DNA of 64,000 bases from NCBI GenBank assembly GCA_015698045.1, contig BLAL01000281.1:906911-970910 (forward strand), given 5' to 3'. The stretch's first letter is position 1, and each line of letters begins with the position of its first letter. The position numbers and the translations under genes were made by a program. Below, one piece after another: positions 20,640-32,412 of the stretch. The DNA is from Rhizophagus clarus (taxonomy: Eukaryota; Glomeromycota; Glomeromycetes; Glomerales; Glomeraceae). The notes below the pieces were generated by a model. It searched no databases and had not been told where the DNA came from. It saw only the letters and a list, made by a program, of their open reading frames with translations.

Positions 20640-22220
20640 TTGTTAGTTTTAAAATCATCATCGGTAAATGATATAAAGGAAGATTCTTTGTCTCCATATT
20701 TTAAAAACAAAATTTTTAAAATTAAAAATTAATAAAAGATAATGAAAATTTTGGTTATTTCTTTATTTTCAAAATTCTTTAAATATTATAGCAAATTCAT
20801 ATGAAACCTGATTATTCTTACTGCCTTATTTAATTATTTTACATCATGAAAAAGCTTTTGGAGAATAAATAATACCATTAACAACTGCAAATAACTACTA
20901 TTGTATTCACAAAACTTTTATTTGCAACTGGTGTAAAAAGTGATGGTTCTTAAAATAGTTGATGGGTTATAAAAAGTTCGTTATTACTTTAATTTTTAAG
21001 CACGAGTTGTAAAAAATTTTTTTATTTTCTGATTATTCTACATAAGATTGATAAGATGAATGTGTAATACAATCATATTTTGCACTGTTTACTAATTTTT
21101 TATTAAAAATTCTTAATTTAAGCTAATTCCAAGGATCAGCGCATATGTATTAGAATTAAATTAAAATTAGAGTTAGGGTTAGGATTTGTATATTATTTTA
21201 TTAATAAATACCAACCTGATGCGAAGCAGCAGACTTCAAGCTAGTCAATATTAAATTATATTGTTCTGCAAAAATAATACAGAACAACATATTAAAATAC
21301 TAATGTAAATTAATGTGTAAAACTATATGTTTAGTAAATTAATTAATCTCTTTCTATTTTCATAAGAAGTAATCTATAAACCAATTTTAAATAATGAAAG
21401 TTTAATATATATATTCTTGTCTAGTTTTTCAATTTAAATGCATTACATGAACTTTTAGTATTAATTTACAAATTATTATTAGCTGTTTAAAAGTATTATA
21501 ACAAAAATATAATATAATTTCCATAATAATAGATAATAACAGCTCTTAAAGAACTTATATAACAGATAGATTATTTTAAGTTAAATTTTTAAATCTTTTC
21601 TATTTATATATTAGTTACACTTGTTTTTAGTCAAAAACTATTACTTTAACAATAATATTTGAATAATTTTTATAAATGAACCAATTTTTACCAAATAATA
21701 AATATTTAAAATATAGATTTTAATATTTATTGTAAGTTATTATGTGAAAATATTTTTCTTGATATTTTTCTTGGTATTTTTAAGTTTTATCATATAACTT
21801 GATATTACAACATGATTTGTGATAATTTTGATTGGCAAAATTTTATTTATTTAATTTATTTTTTGCAATAAAATTTTATTGAATTTATATAATAATTTTC
21901 TGTTAACATATCGGCAGATCGAAAAAATTGGGCCTAATTTTATATCACCATATTTAGTTACGTGTAATATAAATTATAGGATCTGGTGGCTTAGCAGATT
22001 ACAAATTCTTCATAAAATCATTTTTTAAAATCAGAAAACACCCCAAAAAATACTATTATTAAGCTAACAATACTTAAGGAATCCATCAACTATATATGAA
22101 ACTCATCGAGGATTTTTAAGGTAAGCAACTGAGTTTAAAAACATAATATTTTTAGCCTAAAATAGACTTTTTAATTGCTAACTGCAGTAACTATTTTTTT
22201 TTTTTAAAAATATTTTGACA
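20640..22220. other. AT-rich spacer with TTAGGG remnant
   Basis: Holds a TTAGAGTTAGGGTTAGGAT remnant near 21165 and another CATATCGGCAGAT border-type motif near 21905. No gene was seen. Confidence 0.4.
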
Positions 22221-22828
22221 ATGTCAACTTCAAGTAATACTTCTTGCAATGAGTTGGAATGTAAAATATGTGAGAAGATTTATAAATGACATTCAAGTTT
22301 AGTTAAGCATGAAAAATCCATTTAAGACGCTAATATTATGAAACTAACAATATATAATTTACCTGAAGAGGTGATTGAAAAGACACGAAAAACTATAGTT
22401 TATTATATTAAAGAAAGGTTGAAATAGCATTCAAGGCATGTTGGTAACGTTCACATCATAATTAATTATACAGAGAGTCAGTTTTTTGGTGTTTTTAAAA
22501 GGTATATACATAATTATTATCCAAGAACAGAATATTATAAGTGTATATTTAAAGGCGTTAATGCTTACTCTACTTTATCATGTATATTGAAAGAGAATCA
22601 GATCCTCTTTTAGAACCTAATCCTCTTCAAGAACCTGATCCTCTTCAAGATCAAAATTATTGGATATTAGCTTTTAGAAAAAAATGAAATTATAAGCTGA
22701 AACCTATACAAATTAATATTGGGTGGAAAAAAAAAGTAAAGTCAGAAGTGCATAATATTGAATATTCATCAGGATTCATTTTCATAAGTTTTACAGTTTT
22801 ACGAATAAAAATCACAGATGATCTTTAG
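22221..22828 (+). pseudogene. C2H2-finger protein remnant, multiply stopped
   Basis: The frame from ATG 22221 reads MSTSSNTSCNELECKICEKI then a stop, then HSSLVKHEKS, which completes a C2H2 zinc finger (C-x2-C-x12-H-x4-H pattern approximately). It continues through KLTIYNLPEEVIEKTRKTIV, NVHIIINYTESQFFGVFKRY and YYKCIFKGVNAYSTL, ending FISFTVLRIKITDDL and TAG at 22826. At least four in-frame stops interrupt it. Recurrent C2H2 plus this domain order suggests a multi-copy, transposon-associated family, which I cannot name. Confidence 0.5.
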
Positions 22829-23029
22829 ATAATGAGAAGGAACGTGATAACTACTAGTATATTAAAAAAATTACAATTTATTATTTTATTTAATATATTT
22901 GCAAATAAAAGTAATTTTTATAACTGTTTAAAAAATTATATATTTTCTTTTTTTTACATGTATAATATTACAAATTTTAATTTAAATAAATATCACTAAA
23001 TAATTTTCATCTACTATGATTAAATAAAA
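22829..23029. other. Short AT-rich spacer between pseudogenes
   Basis: Nothing recognisable; it separates two remnants that face each other. Confidence 0.4.
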
Positions 23030-23512
23030 TATTTAGTCAATACGCAAACATTTTGGTGTTGGAGTTAAATTAATTTCATTGCAATTGAAATATAAAACCC
23101 TATTCTCATATTCAAGGATATCTAAAATTGCTGATTTTCTTTCTTTACCACCACCATCTTTTGTTGTTTTTCTAAAGAAATGAGAAACTTGCTGATAGTT
23201 TTTTTTTTACCGCTGAACAAGAAAATGCTGCTAAACCAAAACGATGATGAATATGCATCATTTCTGGGATATGATACACTAGCACATGCATATATAGCAT
23301 GATATCACTTGTTTGATAAAAGCTAGAATTTAAGAATTGGTGCAACTATACACGTGCATCATTAAAAAACTGTATTACATCAGTTTTAGGATCTTTTACG
23401 GCATTATAAAATAAATAAGAGTTATTTCATAAACTTCTAATTTGAACTGCTCAAGAATGTGAAAAAAGTTTACCCAAATCAAAATGTTGAAGTACAGTTA
23501 ATTTATCCTGCC

Positions 23513-23696
23513 TATAGATGCCATCCAAATCCAAAATAATTTGGGATTATGGCAGTCCAAATGTACAAATCCAAATTAATTTACAAATTACATATATAAA
23601 TTTTGCAATTTGTACATTTGGGATTTGGGAATTATGGCTGTCAAAATATACAAATTAATTTGGGATTTACTTAAAATAATTTGGGTGGCATCTATA
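23513..23696 (-). mobile_element. 184-bp palindromic MITE with 8-bp target duplication, copy 1
   Basis: Ends TATAGATGCC and GGCATCTATA are perfect inverted repeats with longer imperfect arms (CAAATTATTTT, AATCCCAAATTAATTTG). ATCCTGCC flanks both sides (23505-23512 and 23697-23704). An 8-bp duplication fits hAT or P-like superfamilies. Interior matches copy 2 in opposite orientation. Confidence 0.85.
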
Positions 23697-25021
23697 ATCC
23701 TGCCTATTAAAGAAGTATATTGCCAATTAGTTGAACCTACTTTAAGCCAAAAGTGAAATCTAACACATATACGTTTCATTTCTTTAATAATAACATCTCT
23801 AGCTTTATCTTCCCAGGTATTTCTAGATTTAAATTCATCGATTACCAGTCGTCAAAGAATATCTGTAATGTGTAGCATCATATGTAATTCATCTGGCACT
23901 CAATTCTACAATGGAATCATATCAAAAAGCAGAAGTTAGATATAACCCTTATAAAATTTAAAATTTTCACAAACTTGATCCATATTTTTACTTATTGTCC
24001 ATTCATATGAAAAATTTCCCCGTTGTTCTTTAGATATTTCACTCCATGGACAAAAACATTTACTATTTGCTACGTTCATTCCTAAACAAATTACAAGAAA
24101 TTTCCAATCTGATGAGAAATAAAGATCAAATTTTCATTTTATACCTTGATTATCTATTAATCCTTCTTCTTTTAGTTTTCTCAATTCCATAATTAAATAT
24201 TCTAATGCAGTATGCAACATTTCATACTTCTCAATATCAGGATACAAAGCTATAGTATAATGACTATCTGGTTGTTGTAATGTATCTTTATCATCAAGAA
24301 TCGAAAAAGTAACTATTACATGTTTTACTTTCTTTCTAACGTTCCTTCCATTACCAGATATACGTAAATGTATTTTAGGATTTGTCACATGTATTACTTC
24401 TTTTTTAATAAGACTTGGTATAAGATATTTTAAAATATCAATAATATTTTGTCTCCCATCTTTACTAATGGATTGTTGCACATTATTTATAATATCGACA
24501 TCATCAATATGCGCTTCTGAATTTACAGAATTATCTGATGATGGTGATATATTTATAAGTGAAATCAGTATAATATTTATTTTCTGTGTAATTTTCTTTC
24601 TTTCTGAAGAAACTAACCATTCACGTGACAAGTTATGGCAGACTGAAGCTAAATTTTGATACCCTTCACGCGTTATTTAGCTTTTGTCACATGCTTCAAC
24701 AGTTGCTCTTGCTTTATGTTTCATATCTTCAACATCTTCCTTGCCAATACTAAAATAAAATTGTTGATCTTTTATATTAAATTCAATTGATTTTAAAATA
24801 GGTTTATCTTCTGAATTACACTTTTTGATTGCCGTTTGATTAAATATTGCATATACAGATTTTGCAATTTTTTTTGCTCAGTTATTTTGTTCAGTTATAG
24901 TTAAATTGTTAAATGGCTTTAGTGTTGTTGCTCGTCTTTTAGTATCCCTTGCTTGTTGAAATATTTCTAGCTGAAGACCAAATACATGTGGTCCTGAATA
25001 ACGTGTCTTAGTTTCTGGATC

Positions 25022-25205
25022 TATAGATGCCACCCAAATTATTTTAAGTAAATCCCAAATTAATTTGTACATTTTGACAGCAATAATTTCCAAATCCCAA
25101 ATGTACAAATTGCAAAATTTATATATGTAATTTGTAAATTAATTTGGATTTGTATATTTAAACTGTCATAATCCCAAATTATTTTGGATTTGGGTGGCAT
25201 CTATA
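25022..25205 (+). mobile_element. 184-bp palindromic MITE with 8-bp target duplication, copy 2
   Basis: Identical end sequences TATAGATGCC/GGCATCTATA and the same 184-bp length as copy 1. TCTGGATC flanks both sides (25014-25021 and 25206-25213). Inserted in the same decayed gene 1.3 kb away, in the opposite orientation. Confidence 0.87.
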
Positions 25206-25849
25206 TCTGGATCTAAGGCCTATCATAAATAAATAAAATTTATATTTAAAAATTATAACTGATATTATTAGTTAATATAATAATATTTATTATTATACTT
25301 TAGCATATAAACTTGCCACATCTGAACTGGACTTTTCTGATTTTATTTGGTATTAACATTCATTTCCATAATATATCCAATAAACTGGATTTTTTTCTAC
25401 ATATTTAATTATACACCTGACTGAATGCCTTTTTTTAGGTTTCTCTCAGCCCAATTTAATTTCATAATTGTTAGAAATTCAGAACTCATTTTGACGTTTT
25501 GTATATTTAAGGTAAGCAACAGGTGGATAATTTCCTTTTTCAATAATGTTATAGGTATAACTTCGTTCAGATTCAGAATATTCAATAATAAAATCTTCAG
25601 GATAGTTATGGGTTACAACCTTTCTTACACTTTGTTGATCCATTTGAGATGATAAGAATTTAATCATATAAAAGATGATGATCAACTAGCAAAAAGGATC
25701 GTATATAAAGTATATAAATTGGGGATCAAATCATCAGAATATAAAAATTAAAAAGAGGTCCAGAATATGATTAAAAGTGATCCCAAAAAATTAGGGGACT
25801 TTTTCAATCAGCCAATATGATTTTAGGTGGATTAGATCTTAAAGAAAAT

Positions 25850-25960
25850 ATAGAGAGAAAAAAAAAAAAGAAAAGTAAAAAGAATAAAAGAAAGAGAAAA
25901 AAAAGAATCTAATAAAAAGAATTGAAGGAAGAGAAAGAGTAAAAAAAATGGAAAAATGTA
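25850..25960 (+). repeat. Short polypurine stretch
   Basis: GAGAGAAAAAAAAAAAAGAA and similar purine-only sequence over about 110 bases, lying just before the MITE and the long polypyrimidine tract. Confidence 0.6.
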
Positions 25961-26093
25961 ATCGATGACTCAGTCGCCATGATGATCTCTTATGATCATA
26001 TGAATAAATAAATTTTTATTGGCTAATCTATATAATTATTCGCTTATATTACAAATATTTTTTAGATGTGTCACAAAAACTAGGTACATATTA

Positions 26094-26256
26094 ATATGGG
26101 GCCTTTGCAATAGAAAGGTACGAAACTCAAAAAAAAATAAAAATTTAATTAATATTAAATTTACACTTATTTTAGTATAAAAAATATAATTAGCATATAA
26201 AGTAAATTTAAAAAATTTTTTGAGTTTCATACCTTTCTATTGCAAAGACCTCATAT
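26094..26256 (+). mobile_element. Foldback MITE, copy 3
   Basis: Inverted ends ATATGGGGCCTTTGCAATAG and CTATTGCAAAGACCTCATAT; interior almost identical to copy 2 (TTTAATTAATATTAAATTTA). The element lies between a polypurine stretch and a polypyrimidine tract. Confidence 0.78.
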
Positions 26257-26261
26257 GGTCT

Positions 26262-27445
26262 TTTTTATTTCTTTATTCTCCATTTTGTTATTTTACCATT
26301 TATTCTTTCTTTTTTTAAGTTTTTAAGCTTTTTTAATTTTGTAGATATGTTATTTTTTATTCTTTTTTTTTTGTTTTTGCTTTTCTTTTACATTACTTAT
26401 TTTTAATTTTTATTTCTATGTATTTCTTTTTTTCTTTTTTAGTCCTTTAATTTTTTCTGAATGAATTAAAGATATATTAGTTCTTTATTATTTTTTTCTT
26501 TTTATTTTTAAATTTCTTTCTCATTTCAATTTCTTTTTTTAGATCTTTAGAATCTTCTGGTTTTACAATTAAGGTATGCTTTCTTTCTTCTTTTCTTTCT
26601 TTTTCACTTTTATTTTGATTTATCTCATTTTTACTAATGTTATTTATTTCTTCTTTATGGATTTTTGATTTTAATTTCTCCTTCTTTTTGTTTATCTTTT
26701 GTTTTTATTTACTTTCCCTTTCATTTTTTTTGTCTTTATTCTTTCTTATTTCTGACTTCAATTCTCCTTCATTTCTTTGTTTTATTTCCTTATCTTTGTC
26801 TTTTTTTCTCCATCTTTGTTCTTTTCATTACATTATTTTCATCACATTTTCATCTTCTTATTCTTAATTTATTTTTTTTTATTTTTTTTTTTTGTCTCCT
26901 ATTTTTCTTTTTATTTTTTATTCTTTTCATTTTATTATTTTGTTCAATTTTTTTGCCCATTTTTTTATCATATTTTTTTATTGTTACTCTATTTTTTCTT
27001 TTTTTTGTCTCAACTTCCTTCTTTTGTTATCTTTGCTCTTTTCATTTCCTTTTTTTCTTTTGTTATTATTCACTTATCTTTTCATCTTTTTACTTTTTGT
27101 TTGTTCATTTCATTTCTTTTTTATTTCCCTTTTGATCCCTTTTTGTTTTATTTTTGTTTTGGTTTATCTTTTTTTTTCTGTTCTTCTTTTTATTATTTCT
27201 TTTTCATTCCCTTTTATTAGTTTTTTTTTTGTTTCTCTTTGCTCTTTTCTTTCATAATTTTGTTCTCTTTTTTCACTTCTTTTCTGTAATTTTATTTTCC
27301 TTTCTTCATATCTTTTTCTTGTTTTTTTCAATTCTTCTTTTATTTTCCTTTCTTTGATTCTTTTGTTTTGCTTTATTTCTTCTTATTTCTTTTATTTATC
27401 TTTTATTTCTTTTGTTACTCTTTGTTCCAATTGCATTTTTTGTTC
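26262..27445 (+). repeat. 1.2 kb polypyrimidine tract
   Basis: The plus strand is nearly all T and C with scattered A. Reading frames here are rich in F, L, S and I in all three phases, an effect of composition. It is the strand-opposite counterpart of the tract at 16180-17140. Confidence 0.8.
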
Positions 27446-27594
27446 TTTTTATTGCTGTTTTTAATTTTTATTAGCATATTCCTATTAAAAATCATATAAG
27501 CTTAACTTTTGATAAATATAAGTTTAGCAATATCTTTTTTATTTAATTAATAAAACCTGTACTTTTAAATTAATAATAAATAGTTTCATTAAAA

Positions 27595-29362
27595 TAGTGC
27601 TCTGAACGAGTCAAATCAACCCAGGTTAACTCACAAGTTAAATCGAGTCAAGTCAAGTTCAATTTGAAGATTTTTCCATCATGTAATGACAATTTTTGTT
27701 ATAAATCGATCCTGATTTGAGTCAATTCCAAGTTTAAATTAAAACTTGACTTGACTCAGGTTAATTCAGGTCAAATAAAATCTGCAATACCATTGCAGAT
27801 TTTAATATTTTACTAATAAGAAAATGCGTTTTTATTAGTAAAAAAATAACAAATTGGCCAGATAATTTGATGGCTATTATATAACTCATCAAATTATCTA
27901 ACATAGTGAAAATATTATTATATCAGTAAATTATTTTAAAAAACGTTTCACAATATTTTATTCAATAAATTATTAAAAAAAACTATTAGCAATATTTTTT
28001 TATTAATTAAAAAACATTGCGAAAAACGGTTAATTCATATGTAAAAAACGTTTTGCAACATTTTTGTTAATATTGTCAAAAAATGTGAAAACGTTTTTTG
28101 TTAAGTAAATTGCTAAAAAAAAAATTGTTTCACAACGTTTTTTTATTAATCTAATTAAAAAATGTTGAGAAAAATGTTTTTCATTCATTATTTTATATGT
28201 AAAAAATGGTTCGCAATGTTTTTTTATCAATATAATTAAAAAATGTTGCAAAAAACATTTTTCATTCATTATTTCATATGTAAAAAATGTTTCGCAACAT
28301 TTTTGTTAACATCATCAAAAAATGTTGCGAAAACATTTTTTTGTTAAGTAAATCACTAAAAAAATATTTCGCAACGTTTTTTTATTAATTTAATTAAAAA
28401 ATGTCAAGAAAAACATTTTTTATTTATTATTTCATGTGTAAAAAATGGTTCGCAACGTTTTTATCAATATAATTAAAAATATTATGAAAAACATTTTTTT
28501 TCATTAATTCATATGTAAAAAATGTTTTGCAACATTTTTGTTAACATCATCAAAAAATGTTGCAAAAATATTTTTTCATAAGTTAAATTGCTAAAAAAAA
28601 CGTTTGCAGCATTTTTTTATTAATCCAATTAAAAAATGTCAAGAAAAACATTTTTTCTTGTTATAAATTGTTAAAAAAAAATGTTAAGCAACATTTTTTT
28701 ATTAGTTTAATTAAAAAATGTTGCGAAAAACATTTTTTTATTAGTTTAATTAAAAAATGTTGCGAAAAACATTTTTTTTCGTTAATTCATATATAAAAAA
28801 TGTTTTGCAATATTTTTGTTTACATCATCAAAAAATGTTGTAAAAACGTTTTTTTGTAAGTTAAATTGCTAAAAAAGTACATTTCACAACGTTTTTTTTA
28901 TCAATACAATTAAAAAATATTGCAAAAATGTTAAATAGTTAAAAAAAAGTTTTCGCAATGTTTCTTATTAACACAATTAAAAAATGTTGCAGAAATTTTC
29001 TTTAGTTAAGTTGTTTAAAAAAAACATTTTACAACGTTTTTTTATTAATCTATTTTATTTATTAATTATTAAGAAAAAAAATAGTTCACTAATATTTTTT
29101 TATTCACATTTTTTATTAACACTGATAAAAAAAAATTGTGAAAACGTTAAGTTATTAAAAAAAAAGTTTTGACATTTTTTTTAATTAATCATCTGTTAAA
29201 TTTTCAAGTAAAATCAAGTCAAATCGAGTCTATCTGAGTTGATTTTTTTTGAGTCGAGTCAAGTTAAATCTACAAATTTTATAATTTTGATTTGACTCAA
29301 CTTAACTCAATTTTTTCAAGTTTGTTTAATAATTGATTCGACTTGACTCATTCAAAGCTTTA
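27595..29362. mobile_element. hAT-like element with 8-bp target duplication and internal palindromic repeats
   Basis: Ends are TAGTGCTCTGAACGAGTCAA and, complemented from the right, TAAAGCTTTGAATGAGTCAA. CATTAAAA flanks both sides (27587-27594 and 29363-29370). Subterminal GAGTCAAGTC words repeat in both orientations. No transposase frame is present, so it is non-autonomous. Confidence 0.75.
27930..29170. repeat. Array of AATGTTGCGAAAACATT-type palindromes
   Basis: Words like AAAAAATGTTTCGCAACATT and AAAAAATGTTGCGAAAACAT alternate in orientation through 1.2 kb. A longer unit of about 240 bp, marked by ATTCATATGTAAAAAATG at about 28024, 28270, 28505 and 28785, is repeated in tandem. It fills the centre of the hAT-like element. 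Confidence 0.7.
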
Positions 29363-29426
29363 CATTAAAATGTAAAAAATTTTTTGTCAAAAAATTACTA
29401 ATATTAAAATAGTAGATTAACACACT

Positions 29427-29834
29427 TAGAGCTCTGAACAGTTCAATTCAGTTCCATTTCAGTTCCAGCCGAATCCAATCATAAGATTTTATCAAAAGTG
29501 TTTTTCAGTTTAAAATCTTTACTGAAACATGTTTTCAGATAGAACTTTAACCAAAAACATTTTCAGTTAAAACCACTTACCAAAAACACTTTATTTTGAA
29601 GTGTTTTGTTTGATCCAGTTCAGTTTGGTTTTTTTAGAACTGAAACCCAGAACTGAACCAGTTTTTTTAAACTGTAACTGTTTTTGGTAAATGTTTTTTA
29701 ACTGAAAACTTTTTCAATTAAAAGTTCTATCTGGAAACAGTTTTCAGTAAAAATTTTAAACCGAAAAATATTTTTGGTAAAATTTTATGGGACAGAACTA
29801 AAAACAGAACTGAAAACTGCAATTCAGAGCCCTA
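29427..29834. mobile_element. 408-bp hAT-like MITE with 8-bp target duplication
   Basis: Ends TAGAGCTCTGAA and, complemented, TAGGGCTCTGAA; AACACACT flanks both sides (29419-29426 and 29835-29842). The whole element folds back on itself through arms rich in GTTTTCAGT/ACTGAAAAC. Terminal sequence and duplication length match the 27595 element, so both belong to one family. Confidence 0.85.
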
Positions 29835-29842
29835 AACACACT

Positions 29843-31647
29843 GTTAATCAAAAATTTTATTAAATCACATGATAGAATTATCATGATGATAGATTACCAT
29901 ATAGTATTGCTCAAAAAAAATAGTTTAAAAAAAGTTAATTTAAAAGTAATTATTTTTATAGTTAATATAAATTAATTATATGATATATATAACAGCAAAT
30001 TTAAATTAAGAAAATAAAATTAGTTTTTTTATTAATAATGTAACTTTAAGCAAAAATAAATTTATAGTATAAGATATGACTAGTACATGATCTTTGAATA
30101 TAAAAATATTATATTAAGATAACTATTTTATATACTTTAAAAATAATTTTTCTAAGTAACATAAACGTAATTATATATATTTTAATCATTATAATACTAA
30201 TAAACATAATAAATATCATATCAATTATTTTAATCATTATATTTAAAGACTATTATAAGACTATAAAGTATTAAACAAAGTTAGATAAATTAATATAATA
30301 TTTTACAATTTAAACAGATTATTAAATAAAACTAAATTAATTAATATGTTATTTAACATTAATTTAATATTAATTATTAGTATATTTAGTATATCAAATT
30401 TTATAATATTTATTAATATATTAAAATATTAATTTTTAAGTTTTAATAGTAAAATTATATTAAATTATTAAAAACTAATTTGTATTCTAATATCTTTAAT
30501 TAAGGTTATATGCTAAAATTATATAATTTAAATTAAAATTAAAACTTTTTTGTAATTAAAAATTTAAGTAATTAAATGTAAATTTGCTAAAATTATAATT
30601 TATAAAGCTAAAATAAAATTTTAGTTAAAAGTCTAAAATTTAATTAAAATTATATATAAGCTTTAATATCATAATTCCAGTTAAAAAATAATAATTAATA
30701 TAAAAATAAAATTTTGTGTAATCACTATGCAGCATAAAGTAAAATTTTTTTTTTTAAAAGTTTTGTGTAATATTATATAATAAAATTCCATAATTTTGGT
30801 TAAAATTTAAAAAAATTAATTTTGATTAAAATTAAGAATAAGTTTTAACTATAATTTTAAAATTAAAATTTTTTCAATAAGTAACTTTACTTTTAATTTT
30901 TTAAAACAAATAAAAAAAAAATTAAAAGTTAAAATACAAATAGATAGGAAATAAAAACTAAAAAAAAAATTTAAAAATAGTTAAAAAAAAAAAGAGTAAA
31001 ACACTAAACCACTATTTTTATTACTTTTTATTAATACTTTATCAAAAAAAATTTACTTTTTTTAATTAAAAAAAAACTTTAATTAATAATTTTACTTTAT
31101 TTATTTTTATGCTTTCAAAATATATAATAATAATAAAAAAATCTCTTTTTTAGAGTATTTAAAACTAAGTTACTTAAATATAAATTTTACAAAAATTTTT
31201 TAAAATATAAAAGTAAGAAATTTGAAGTTTATGATTATGAATTATACTTTTAATGAAATTTATACTAAATAGTAATTAGTAGTTTTATTAAAATTTAATA
31301 TTTTAAACTAGATAAATTTTAAAAGATACAATTAAATTTTATAAAAAGAAAACATTATTTGAAAAAAAGTCTAAAAAACCAAAATTCAAGCTTTTTTTAT
31401 TATCTTTTTATTAAAAAAATAATTAAGAAATCTGTAAATAAAAAGTATAGTTAATCCTTTTTTTTTATAATATTAAATAATTAGTTATATAATATTATAC
31501 TATATTAAAAAGTATTAAATTTGTTTAAAAATATATGTTAACTATATAAAAATATACATGACATTTATACATCAAAATCCTTATTATAATGAAATAACCA
31601 ATCAAATTGCTTAAATTTTTTATTATAATTTTATAGTAAAGTTGATA
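29843..31647. other. Very AT-rich spacer
   Basis: About 90% A+T low-complexity DNA; no frame, repeat family or RNA gene recognised. Confidence 0.4.
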
Positions 31648-32412
31648 TCATATCTGCCGATTTTCGGAATTAACAAAATTAGCCTAAATTAAGGAATTTG
31701 ATGATAATTAGATAAAAATTAAGTTAAATAAGTTTCACAAAAAAGATCACTCTTATGCTACATGATCATATGACACAAATATCGAGAAATTACTTAACAA
31801 AAGTAGCGTTAAAAAATTTTTTTCTTTCATAAACTCCATATTAAACTCCCCATCAACTTCCCCATCAAACTTTTCCACCAGTTTTTACATTATGTAAGTT
31901 GAGAATTTTGGCAAGTATATTAATAGTTATTTTACATTAAATATAACTTGGAGCTATTTTTTTATTTTTTTTTCAATAGATTATAAAAAAAAATTTATTT
32001 AGGCAGCAAAATTATTCAAAAATAATCTTTCAATAAATAAATAATTCTAAGATTAATAACGATGTTTTAGTGAATTTAAATTATATATTGATTAGTTTAT
32101 TTAGTTAAAATCTATTTGATATTCGTTATTAATTATTTTTCAATCAATTTTTTTTCGTTAAATCATTATTCTGGTGCTTATTCTTACTTTTTTTTTAAAT
32201 AAACTAATTTTATAATATTTTTATTCCTTTTTTTAGAAATTTCTTCTACTGGTTTCAGGTTAAAGAGGTAAATTTTTTTGGAAAAGGTCTTAAAAGTTTT
32301 TTTAAGTATTTTTTGGCTTATTTTTTCTTATGTAGGGATGGTTTTGATCGATTTTAATCTGTACTGCGCCACATAATTGATGATCGGCAAATTCCTCAAA
32401 TCGGCGCATATG
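31648..32412. mobile_element. 765-bp inverted-repeat element (CATAT...GCCGATTT family)
   Basis: Left end CATATCTGCCGATTTTCGGA; right end, complemented, CATATGCGCCGATTTGAGGA, followed by AATT on both sides of the comparison. The same border motif occurs at 15697, 21151 and 21905. No coding capacity. Target duplication not clear. Confidence 0.55.

Larger units (their letters stand above)
15697..21151. mobile_element. Candidate 5.45 kb inverted-repeat element enclosing array B
   Basis: The left border CATATCGGCGGATTT and the right border, complemented, CATATGCGCTGATCCTTGGA match the ends of the element at 31648-32412 (CATATCTGCCGATTT / CATATGCGCCGATTTGAGGA). TTAGGG-like sequence lies on both outer sides, consistent with insertion into one tract. 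Inside are the polypurine tract and array B. No transposase was recognised, and the target duplication is unclear, so the unit is inference. Confidence 0.4.
23030..25685 (-). pseudogene. Large multi-copy-type protein remnant, split by two MITEs
   Basis: Read on the minus strand, a single ancestral frame can be followed from 25685 (MDQQSVRKVVTHNYPEDFII) through DPETKTRYSGPHVFGLQLEI, RKKVKHVIVTFSILDDKDTL, YFSSDWKFLVICLGMNVANS, KCFCPWSEISKEQRGNFSYE, VIIKEMKRICVRFHFWLKVG and HVLVYHIPEMMHIHHRFGLA to TPKCLRID near 23035. Many in-frame stops break it (for example after TEQN, DKS, DIL, FSHS, DARV). Two 184-bp MITEs sit in it at 23513 and 25022, the first exactly between SLIG and RQDKL. The longest uninterrupted part is 24134-24631. 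The FCPW(C)-type motif and WF-rich C-terminus suggest a transposon-encoded protein. Family not identified. Confidence 0.6.

Noticed and set aside
26637-27357. Overlapping plus-strand frames of 67-156 codons
   Set aside because: Same compositional artefact in the polypyrimidine tract; all three frames are open at once.
28030-29172. Open frames within the palindrome array
   Set aside because: Explained by repeated AT-rich palindromes; translation is repetitive and biased.
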